Shown here piece by piece: positions 1 through 64,000 of a stretch of 64,000 nucleotides of DNA. The DNA is taken from contig CM057162.1 of NCBI GenBank assembly GCA_029962745.1, positions 18,127,408 through 18,191,407 on the forward strand, read 5' to 3'. Position 1 is the stretch's first letter; each line of letters begins with the position of its first letter. The notes beneath the pieces were generated by a model, which saw nothing but the letters and a program-made list of their open reading frames with translations, had not been told where the DNA came from and ran no database searches. The position numbers and the translations under genes were made by a program. The DNA is from Echinometra lucunter (Eukaryota > Echinodermata > Echinoidea > Camarodonta > Echinometridae).

Positions 1-577
1 AAGAAGAAGAAAAGAAAAAAAAAGAGTAGTTGTAGTTGATGCAGTATGTGTTTTATGCATGCTGACCGAAGAAGATTCGATTTTTCCATGACCCCTCCTC
101 CCGCTTTCCAATCCCTCTCTCTTCTTCACAGCTCCCCCCCCCCACACACACACCCATCACGCCCGTCCAGATAACCATTGGTTTGGTTTAACTATTCAAT
201 TTCTCTGCGATTTTTGTTCATGTCTTCAGTCAGATTCACAGTTGTAGTGAGTCCGGCTTCGGAGTATGAATGAGACACTTCTCATTCATGACGTAACTAA
301 ACCATAGGCCTGCTTTTAAGAGCGCTCATCCGGCATCCTTCTTAATCATGTCGGTTAGTGAATATTCATAACGTTTCAGTTTCGAACACACTGGGTGTTG
401 CGAAGAAAAACTGCTCCTCTTTTGTTAAATATTATAATTTCATTGATAATCACTGATGTAATTTCCGAAGTCGTAATGGTTAGATCATGTTATAACGTTT
501 CTGCCGTGTGACCCTCATTTTTCGAGGCCTTACGTTTAAAATAGTATCCTACAAATAAATCTTCAGAACGTTGCAAT
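1..577. other. Intergenic sequence upstream of the U2-like gene
   Basis: No coding or RNA feature is recognised. It holds a purine-rich start, a short C-run followed by CA repeats near 137-152, and otherwise unstructured AT-rich DNA. Confidence 0.5.
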
Positions 578-594
578 TTTCCCCACTGTGTAAC
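578..594 (+). promoter_or_regulatory. Possible proximal sequence element of the U2-like gene
   Basis: A C-rich stretch reading TTCCCCACTGTGTAACC lies about 47-63 bases before the U2 start, the distance at which metazoan snRNA genes carry their proximal sequence element. The match to any consensus is loose and sea urchin elements vary between genes, so this is a positional guess. Confidence 0.25.
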
Positions 595-640
595 CTGAGT
601 AATAGAATTTGTTATTATTATTCAGTTTCAACCAACCATT

Positions 641-829
641 ATCGCTTCTCGGCCTTTTGGCTAAGATCATGTGTAGTATCTGTTCTTTTCAGCTTAATAT
701 CTGAAACGCGATTCACTGAGTCGCTTGTATATTAAACTGATTTTTTAACTTAGGCCAGGGAACAGGGGCTTGCTCCATCCTGGCCACGGGTTGGCCCGGT
801 ATTGCAGTACCTCCGGGATCGGCCCACCC
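641..829 (+). ncRNA. U2 spliceosomal snRNA gene, divergent variant
   Basis: The first 29 bases match metazoan U2, starting ATCGCTTCTCGGCCTTTTGG. The branch-point recognition sequence GTAGTA sits at U2 positions 33-38. The stem IV loop with TATTGCAGTACC, which binds U2B'', is intact, and the length of about 189 nt is normal. Other parts differ from canonical U2: position 30 is T not A, stem IIa reads TTTCAG/CTGAAA, stem IIb is a different paired sequence (GCGATTC/GAGTCGC), and stem III is GGCCAGG/CCTGGCC. Each altered stem still pairs. The Sm-type site is ATTTTTTA rather than the usual AT4-6G. U2 pairs with the intron branch site and with U6 in the spliceosome. A 3' box follows. Paired changes argue for a functional variant, but a recently dead copy cannot be excluded. 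Confidence 0.85.
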
Positions 830-853
830 CTCAAAGGGGGTAATAATCGAACC

Positions 854-862
854 AAAGTAAGA
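854..862 (+). promoter_or_regulatory. snRNA 3' box
   Basis: AAAGTAAGA fits the AAARNNAGA core of the 3' processing box of RNA polymerase II snRNA genes. It starts 25 bases after the U2 3' end, close to the usual spacing. The GTTT part of the consensus is not seen just before it. Confidence 0.5.
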
Positions 863-1042
863 ATCATGAGTAACCTTCCTCAATTATGTATAATACTTCT
901 TCATTTTACTATTTTCCCCCTTCCACAGGATTCCTGTAATAAACAGTATCCTTCACAAACGTGTACGTACGTGCACAAAATGTACGTATACAAGAAGAGA
1001 TATTACCTCTTCTTGTATATGTACATTGAAATTATGCATGTA

Positions 1043-1277
1043 CAGTATCCAACAGAAGTGAGTACACCTTTACAAAATGTTAACATTTAAATGTAAATTC
1101 TTACATAAATGTATTACAACTATGATAGAAAAAAAACCAAAATTCTACGACTGGTGTATTGATAGGAATTATCTCTTCCATGAGAATAATGTAATAGCTG
1201 AAGGATTTTGTTTAAACTTGTAGCAACAAATTAGTTAAGCACACCCTCAAGGGTGTACTCACTTTTGTTGGATACTG
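1043..1277. mobile_element. Tc1/mariner-like MITE
   Basis: The ends are inverted copies of about 28 bp beginning CAGTATCCAACARAAGTGAG, flanked on both sides by TA, the Tc1/mariner target duplication. The interior of about 180 bp is AT-rich and has no transposase, so this is a non-autonomous copy. Confidence 0.7.
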
Positions 1278-1478
1278 TATAATACATGCGAAAATTTCAA
1301 GGTAATTTCCATTCTAAATATGATAAGAGCATACATTTATACATATTGATATATCAACTTCATATAGCACATCGTTTTAAAGAGTCACAAATTTACTTGA
1401 CAAAATAGTTTTAGAAGAAAACACAATCAGAAACACCTAGTACAGGGAAGTAAAATTTCACTAATTTGTACTTTCCCC

Positions 1479-1722
1479 TTGGTATTCTTCTTCTTCCTCC
1501 TCCTCTTCTTTCTTTTTCCCCTTACATTTTCTCCTTATTTTCCTCTTCCCTTTCTTATTTTTTCTTTTGTTTTCTTTCTCTATAAGTTTCTTCTTCCTTT
1601 TCGTTTTTTCTCCTTCTTTTCCCTTTTTAATTTTTCTTCTTTATCTTCTTTTTTCTTCTTCCTCCTGACACCTCTCTCTGTTGCTAGACTTTCTCTCTCT
1701 CTCTCTATCTCTCTCCCTCCTG
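1479..1722. repeat. Polypyrimidine tract
   Basis: Nearly pure C/T on the plus strand, ending in a short TC microsatellite. The open frame here is a composition artefact. Confidence 0.8.
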
Positions 1723-1887
1723 AACTCTATACCTAGTCGCTTCTTGAAAGAAGTGCTTTGATTTAGAATGTTGGTTTATTTCCTGTTTCTGTCATGGAAG
1801 TCTTTTTAACTTTACCCGTTCGCCTCTGCATTCTATAATTTTCATAACCTTATTACAGACGCGGCACTCGGTCCTAGTATCCATTAA

Positions 1888-1890
1888 TAT

Positions 1891-1929
<39 letters not shown>

Positions 1930-1948
1930 CACTACCACTACCACTACC

Positions 1949-1998
<50 letters not shown>

Positions 1999-2013
1999 CA
2001 CTACCACTACCAT

Positions 2014-2070
<57 letters not shown>

Positions 2071-2084
2071 CACTACCACTACCA

Positions 2085-2138
<54 letters not shown>

Positions 2139-2141
2139 ATG

Positions 2142-2183
<42 letters not shown>

Positions 2184-2226
2184 TAATAATAATAATAATA
2201 ATTATAATAATGATAATAATAATAAT
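1888..2226. repeat. (TAC)n then (TAA)n microsatellite
   Basis: About 250 bp of TAC with interspersed CAC variants passes directly into about 85 bp of TAA. The minus-strand poly-valine frame is produced by the repeat and is not a gene. Confidence 0.9.
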
Positions 2227-2451
2227 GACGCAGCCGTTAAAATATTATTAATGATAAAATTAATCTAATAAAAGAATAACAATAACAATCAGAATAACAA
2301 TAAGAATTATGATGATTATAAAAACAACAATAATAATGAAAATGATATCAATAGTTACAATGATGATAATAAGTGATGAAACAGCAACAAAATTGAGAAA
2401 TAAGGAATGATTTCAAGGAAAGGAATAAAATTACACTAAAAATATATCATG

Positions 2452-2515
2452 CATCATTAGTATTTATATACCGCCTTTCCCTAAAAGATGTTCAAGGCGC
2501 TTTACAGTAAAAAAA
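2452..2515 (-). mobile_element. LINE 3' tail fragment, CR1/L2-like
   Basis: On the minus strand it reads AAGCGCCTTGAACATCTTTT, then GGGAAAGGCGGTATATAAAT, the 3' end common to many CR1/L2-type LINEs. Only the tail is present. Confidence 0.5.
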
Positions 2516-4080
2516 AATAATAATAATAATAAAATAAAAAATAAAAAAATTAAAAAAAGTAATCATTTTGCTTTCCAAGTGCATTAGAAAAAAAAAAATC
2601 TATTCTTAATCTTAAGATTTACAAATACGATGAAAGCATGTAATTAAAATACTCTATCATGTCCATTAAATACAATCCTACCTTGTTCAAATACACACAT
2701 CACAGCGGACAGCAACAGCAGTATTCCCGACTTCATGATTGTTTCCCTGAGTAAAAGAAGAAGTTATCAAAATATTTGTATATTATATCCTATAAAAGGT
2801 GAGGAATTACTTAGACAAAAAATTAAGGATAACTTTTTGCTATTACTCCCCAGTTGCAAACTCTTGGAAAATCATTAAGGACAAAATAACCTCCTTCCAA
2901 CCCTAGATTCAGTTCAGCTCGGGGGAGGGCGATACCAGGGAATGGATAGATGCTCTTGGACAATGGTATCCAAATGAAAACCTCACAAAATTGTCACCCC
3001 AGGAATATATCTTTGGACGAATACATTAAGAACCTTTATCCCAAAGCCGGACCCCAGAACTATCTATTATGATGGGAACCTCTTTGACAACGGTAATCGT
3101 TGCAATGTAAATGTGACTTATTTTCGAAAGAGGAAGCACAATACAGAAAAAAGTAAAGAAGAACAAAAAAAAAAAAAAAAAAAAAACAGGTCTTTTCACC
3201 AGTTAATCATGATGAGCCTGGTACATTATGTATAGACCTACATGTATAACACCAAGAAGTGATAAAAGCACGATTAAAAACTACTTTCGAAAAAAGAACT
3301 CAAGTGCAATTTCGGAAGCCTATTGTACTGCCCATACAAATCATGTTCACATTACGTAATAAGCCATTTTAAAGTATGCACATTTCTATTGAAACTGACT
3401 TAAGTTGATTTTTCAAAAGTAGGTTTTATTGTGTTTAAAGAATAATAACAGTAAGTTTTAAGAATAACTTACCAGTATAGAAAATGCTTTCAAGTGATCC
3501 TTCAAAGATCCTTATTTCGTAAAAGACAACGGTTTTCACAATATACAATCACCTTTCACCGCTGCGGGTCAGTTAAGCACGTACTGATGATAGGCCTATA
3601 AAGTCTTGCAATAAAAAATCTAAAACCATGTCAACCCGCACATTCTCAAATCATTGTTCAGATTAAGCCTTGTAGAGAGGAAATCCAGGAACCGGAAACG
3701 TAACCGGCAGATCCAAGCTGATACTCGTATGTCAAAGTCATCATTGTATAACCTAATCTATCATTGCCTACTACTGATGCTTCAGAAAGGATTATAAACA
3801 CCGTCAACTTTCACTAGATTTCAGTTAAATTAAAAATAAACTCAAGGAACGAGTACTTTGAAAGTTCTTTTTTTGGGGGGGGGGGGGGGGGGGGGTGGGG
3901 GTATTAACACCAGCAGAAATCAAGTGCGAATAGTGTAACGTGACATGGTGAGACAATTCATAATAGTCTACTGTATAGGAATTTCCTCAACTTGATATTT
4001 TACGATCGTGTTAGTAATGAGGTTTTTTTTTTTCTGAATGTTGGAAATATAAACTTAATAGGCCTATGCCTCGTTTGCAT
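2516..4080. other. Intergenic, no gene recognised
   Basis: AT-rich unique sequence with a poly-A tract at about 3168-3186 and a run of 21 G at 3875-3895. No coding or RNA gene is seen. Confidence 0.5.
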
Positions 4081-4084
4081 AGGA

Positions 4085-4330
4085 TTTTAAGAATTTTCAG
4101 TGGGAGAGGAATAGCATATTCGATGACTTGGAGCTGTTAGTACAGGAAGGTGTCGATAAATCACCATACTACAGGGTTCGAATCTCTGCCGTGGCAACAG
4201 TGTTCCTTGACAGCTGGAGAGGAGTTGGTGCTTTTCGGGCTGCCCACTCACCACCCTCTCCCGATATTGGATTAACTGTGTACTGATGGGGTTATTTGTT
4301 TCCAATATAAAAATGTATGTCCACCCCACC
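4085..4330 (+). mobile_element. Possible tRNA-derived SINE
   Basis: GGTTCGAATCT at 4175-4185 matches the RNA polymerase III B box (GGTTCGANTCC) apart from the last base, and the sequence before it could hold a weak A box. No tRNA cloverleaf is evident. A SINE would also need a tail and further copies, which this window does not show. Confidence 0.3.
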
Positions 4331-4577
4331 CTCTTCAAATTCTTAGAATGGCTATAGTTTTACCCACTGATTCTCCGACCTTGTATATACCCGCATAATA
4401 TTCCTTGGCTTTATGGACTGACCTTCATAGGTGTAGGTTTTCAAAATAAGGAGATTGATTTAAAAAATACTGGATTGTCTGTGGGCGTGTACATTCCCAG
4501 GGATTAAGAAAATGTTGAAAACGTAACATAATCGGACAGTTCCATAGAGCACAAGTTCGATCTCTTTTAAGCAGCTC

Positions 4578-4710
4578 TATAAGTGATCTCTCTCATCTCC
4601 CCCTCTCCCCCTCTCTTTCTCTCTCATGAACACAGTGCCTGGTTTATTATCCAAACTCTCGGTCCTTTAAAAAATGATAAAATAATAATAATAATAATAA
4701 TATAATTATT
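4578..4710. repeat. CT-rich stretch and ATA repeat
   Basis: A TC/CCCT-rich block near 4585-4625 and an ATA microsatellite near 4680-4705. Confidence 0.6.
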
Positions 4711-4925
4711 ATTTCTTTCCACATTTCTGATTAGGCGGTCATAGATCGTTTGATATCATTTGGTAGAGCTTTGTACAGGTTCCCCGGTTCTTTTACGGTC
4801 CTGCTTGGGCAATTTACCTTTCTATTATTTTGAAACACTTGTAGATGAAAATAAGCTCCCATTATATATATGTATATATATCTTTCTGCTACTGTAGATA
4901 TCCACATTCTACAAATAGGTCCAAA

Positions 4926-5140
4926 TCTCTCTCTCTCCCTTCCTCCAATTCCTTCCCCTCCCCCCCCCCCCCCTCTCTCCCTCCCTTCCCTCTCTCCCTC
5001 CCTTCCCCTCTCTCCCTTCCTCCCCTCCCTCTCTCTCCTTCCCCTCCCCTCTCTCCCTCCCTCCCCTCCCCCTCTCTCCCCCTCTTTCCCCCTCCCTTCC
5101 CCTCCCCCCTCTCTCTCCCTCCCGTCTCCCTTCTCTCTCA
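4926..5140. repeat. (CCCTCT)n-like polypyrimidine tract
   Basis: About 215 bp of almost pure C/T with CCCT and CTCTCC units. It gives low-complexity open frames on both strands (Pro/Ser/Leu or Gly/Arg/Glu) that are not genes. Confidence 0.85.
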
Positions 5141-5175
5141 CATATACATCAACTGGGTTATTATTAAAACTCTCC

Positions 5176-5181
5176 TTTATT
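5176..5181 (-). terminator. Candidate POLE polyadenylation signal
   Basis: AATAAA on the minus strand, in the context ATGAATAAAGGAG. A second one lies at 5293-5298. Which is used cannot be decided from sequence. Confidence 0.3.
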
Positions 5182-5698
5182 CATAATCTTTTACATATTT
5201 TCTAAGTCTTTGACCATTACATACAATAAAAATAACAGCAAACAAAGCCAAACTATTAAACAAAACAAACAAAAATAGGAAAATGCTTCTTATTTATTCT
5301 CAATCTCATCTATCACATCTTAATTGATATATATGTGCACTCTCATAGAGACTTAGATATCAGCTAGACATAAAAGAGTGTGCAGAAATATTTACATTTT
5401 TACAATCACATGAAAACAAGAAGCACCACAATTTGCATACTTTTTACAAAAACGGTTGCTATCCCTTAGATAAAATTAGTCATTTTGTTACATCATGGGA
5501 TAAAATGGGATAACACACAGTAGAACAAATATAACTGGAAGATAGACATTTATATGTATTGCTAATTATATCACATTATGTTTTTTAATTTGTGGTCAAA
5601 TTTTATGAAAGAATGAAAGAAAAAAACGATTATGAAAATATGATAATTATTACAATATTGGTTGCAACAAGAATCTGCAGGAAAACAAGAAATTAATA

Positions 5699-5862
5699 CA
5701 GGAGAACCTCATTATAACAAACTCCTCTGAACCAAGGAAATTACCTCTTTATATCAAAACCTTGTTATATCAGGGCTACAATACAATAAATTCCTAAAAT
5801 TGGGACTGGAAAAACTATCTTGTCATAAAGAGAGTTTGTTTCTCTATAATGAGGTTCCACTG
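5699..5862. mobile_element. pogo/Tigger-like MITE
   Basis: Ends CAGGAGAACCTCATTATAA and its inverted partner ATAATGAGGTTCCACTG are flanked by TA. The interior has short TTATATCA motifs. A related copy lies at 25019-25195. There is no transposase. Confidence 0.6.
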
Positions 5863-6505
5863 TATTCTTTAGCTGATATTCATAAATTTTCAGATTTTCC
5901 TCAAAAATCATATTTACAGGAAAATGAGAAAGTAAATACAGATAAAAATATAAATATTATGATTACGAACGACATCCTTCTCTGCAATACTAATCAATGG
6001 TAGATTCATACATGTATATGACCTGTGCATGCAGCAGCAATTTATTTCTTTGTGATAAAAATAGAAATCTTAAAGGAGCACTGTCATCACATACATCAGA
6101 GCAACTCTGAAGTTATGCACCACATGTAAATAGCTTGGAAGGCAGACTTTAAGACATTCAGGCTATCCAGGCATTGCAGTCCAGCAATGAACAGTTGCAG
6201 GAAAATTAAAATAAAGTAGAAAGAAAGTGCAGTGTGCATGAAACTGGAGGGGAGGCCTGATCCAATTCAAGCTACATGTACTAGTCATGCCTTGAAGCCA
6301 TTAGCCCCGCAAGAGACTAAGTGATACCAAATATGATGCAAAAAGACACAATCAATATCAATTCATAATCAATGAGACCTGCACAATAATTGTCATGTAC
6401 AAGGGAAGTTCGATAAGTTCATATATCAACTGTAAAGGAAAAGGCAGTTGGTAGCATAGTGTTGTCTGATGAATACTTCAACCTCCCAATTGTAACGGGT
6501 AACAA

Positions 6506-6706
6506 GGGGCCGTATTCTGAAAACTGTTTTATCTTTTATCTGATTTTAATTGTCATAGCAATCAGGAAAAACAAGTTACGGCATTGGCTCACACCGCATA
6601 CTTTTGCACAGTTCAAACCAATCACAGGTTCACCTTCAAAATTTGTTCTGACAACTGAAAGGGGGAAGATAAGATAAAAGATAAAACAATTTTCAGAATA
6701 CCGGCC
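6506..6706. mobile_element. Foldback MITE
   Basis: The left end GGGCCGTATTCTGAAAACTG plus TTTTATCTTTTATCT is mirrored by AGATAAAAGATAAAA plus CAATTTTCAGAATACCGGCC at the right. About 200 bp with no coding capacity, inside the likely POLE 3' UTR. Confidence 0.7.
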
Positions 6707-7614
6707 AAGGTGTCAGTTCAGCAGCACCCCCACCTAGTTATGAGAGCAGACAAATTCTGAGTGGAGTACCGGGGACTTTGCTTTTTCCTTCATGTTCCTG
6801 CTTTTTCACAGCTGTGTATGGTAGGAGACCACTGCATGGGTCATCACCTTTCATGTTGCTCCAGAACAAGCCAGTGGATATCCTTGGGGAGCTGGTGACA
6901 ACATAAGGGGCACTATGCTTTTGGCCACTCCACAGAAAAGAAATGGGTAGCTCTGTACAAGGCGGGTTAAAAAAAGCATTAACAATGATCAACACAGCGG
7001 TCATCCACTGCACGTTGCTGGTCCTAGTACTCCAATTTGAACATGGCGCTGTCATAACTAGGTTGGGGTTCTTCTGAACTGAAATCTTGTGCTTATTCAT
7101 AGTCAGCCTATAAACTTACTGAACACTCCTGGCTCAAGACATGAAATTTCCAAATGGACTTGCCTATAGATCTATGTATCCAAGCAGACTAAATGTCATC
7201 AGTCATTAATTCAAAAGAAATAATCATTCATCCTTAGTGCAAAGTAATGCATCTTGTGGAATGTTCTCTTCATCCCTTGGCAGATATATTGTTTACTGGA
7301 TGCATGCCGAGGATCATTATAACTGTCTTGAGTCTATGTGCTGCTTGTAGCCCCTTATACTACTAACTGGCCTTCCTGAAGTTGCTGGCATATAGAAGTT
7401 TATGAAGCATCAACTCCTTATCAAAGGGATAGTCAGTTCTTCATCTTTATTGCAGTGTGATGCATCTTGCTGAATATGCTCTGCAACCTTTCGTAGCTAT
7501 CTCATGTACTGGATTTGAACATGTGATGCATCTTGCTTGTTATGCTCTTCAACCTTTCGTAGCTATCTCATGTACTGGATTTGAACATGTGATGCATCTT
7601 GCTGAATATGACCT

Positions 7615-63056
<55,442 letters not shown>

Positions 63057-64000
63057 CTGTGAAAAAGAAAAGAAAAAAAGAAAAGTCACACTTGGCCTGC
63101 TCAATTGTTAAAGACTAAAGTAGTCTAAAGAAGGAAAATGTTTGAAGTGTCATATTTCAGACAAATCAAATTAGTATTTAGTGTTTGGTTTTTGTTTTAG
63201 TTTTTCAAATCTGAAAGGATCTCAGCCAGAGCTAGTATAGTATTTGAAGTATGCTACCATCAGCAAAATATGGCAGCACATCTTTTAAAAAAAGGCAATG
63301 TATTATACAGCCACACGTGTGTGTCTTTATCTTACAGCCATACGCGTGTAGTTGTATCCACAGCATCGACATGACGATACAGCCACACTCGTGATAACTG
63401 ACATGACTGATTTGATTTTTATTTAAGAGAATGAAGTCAGTGGTCCAGATTCTTATTTACACCAGAGAAAAATTTGCATGGGGGTGGCCATTTTTCTAGA
63501 TGGGCCTGGTGAGCTGAGCGGCCACCCTATGTAAAACGTGTACAAAATGCAGGTTTTTGTAGGAGATTGTACTCTGCCTTCATTTTTTTGACATGGCATT
63601 TGATAAGATCATCACTTTTGACAGATTTTATGGGTTTCTACAGAATATTATTACTTTTCATAAAGTATTGGTGTGTAAAGTATGTAATTTAATATTGATT
63701 TTGTTTACTTACTCACAAATATGGCGCTAAATGCTCGCCAAATGACAGGCGGCCGCCCACAGGGGCCTAGGGTAGGGGCAGCCGCACACAGGACCCCTGA
63801 CCTAACACCGTTTTGAAACATGGACTCTACTGACATGACTGACCACATAATTGGTCAATAATTTTAAGTTTGCCTTCTATTTAATTAGCAAGTATTTGGA
63901 CTCTGCATTGATGGTATTGAACTATGTGTGAGTCTTTGATTGATAAATATAATCAGCAATAACAGTTAAGCAGCCGCACACCAGAGCCTAGCTGCATGGG
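63057..64000. other. Part of POLE intron 1
   Basis: No credible first exon is found here. Contains short repeats of ACAGCCACACGTGT and related words near 63308-63390. Confidence 0.5.

Larger units (their letters stand above)
5150..7614 (-). other. POLE: Probable POLE 3' untranslated region
   Basis: Non-coding sequence between the POLE stop codon and the first good AATAAA signals on the minus strand, at 5293-5298 and 5176-5181. If the distal signal is used the 3' UTR is about 2.4 kb and contains two MITEs and a 66-bp tandem repeat. Transcript data would be needed to place the end. Confidence 0.35.

Noticed and set aside
1792..2091. Minus-strand poly-valine open frame
   Set aside because: It is the translation of a (TAC)n microsatellite, with no start context or conserved domain.
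4731..5205. Open frames on both strands rich in Pro/Ser/Leu or Gly/Arg/Glu
   Set aside because: Produced by the C/T-rich tract; frames exist in parallel on both strands, as expected for low complexity.
63057..64000. Possible POLE exon 1 near 63765-63840
   Set aside because: No ATG-led frame with a donor in the right phase and POLE-like N-terminal composition was found.

Overview
The window is animal genomic DNA: split genes with GT/AG introns, dense microsatellites and many small terminal-inverted-repeat (TIR) elements. Gene content and repeat style suggest a marine deuterostome, most likely a sea urchin. The species is an inference; the intron-exon structure and protein similarity are read directly from the sequence.

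Minus strand, 63056 down to 7615: almost the whole gene for the catalytic subunit of DNA polymerase epsilon (POLE). I traced 48 consecutive coding exons. All have GT donors and AG acceptors, their phases join without a break, and they encode about 2257 residues plus a TGA stop. Human POLE has 49 coding exons and 2286 residues, so only exon 1 (about 27 residues) should lie beyond position 64000. Exonuclease motifs, polymerase motifs A, B and C, the cysteines of the catalytic-core Fe-S site and the C-terminal zinc modules are all present, so the gene looks functional. Exons below use this 2-49 numbering.

Plus strand, 641-829: a U2 snRNA-like gene with intact functional elements, strongly altered but still base-paired stems, and a snRNA 3' box. 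It lies convergent to the POLE 3' end.

POLE intron 14 (39541-45443) holds a complete, apparently young LTR element on the plus strand, 39719-44789, with a 5-bp target duplication. Its LTRs differ at one base. It encodes a gag/protease-like ORF whose protease active-site Asp is replaced, then an overlapping Ser/Pro-rich ORF of unknown type. No reverse transcriptase or integrase is visible.

Other introns carry a 1.6-kb hAT-type element with an 8-bp target duplication, piggyBac-like TTAA MITEs, Tc1/mariner-like and pogo-like MITEs, several foldback families, degraded LINE 3' ends, and tandem arrays. One array repeats nuclear-receptor half-sites every 161 bp. Three tandem duplications include pieces of POLE exons: the end of exon 20, the start of exon 39, and the C-terminal codons of exon 49. 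They leave decoy splice sites or extra in-frame C-terminal copies next to the real exons.
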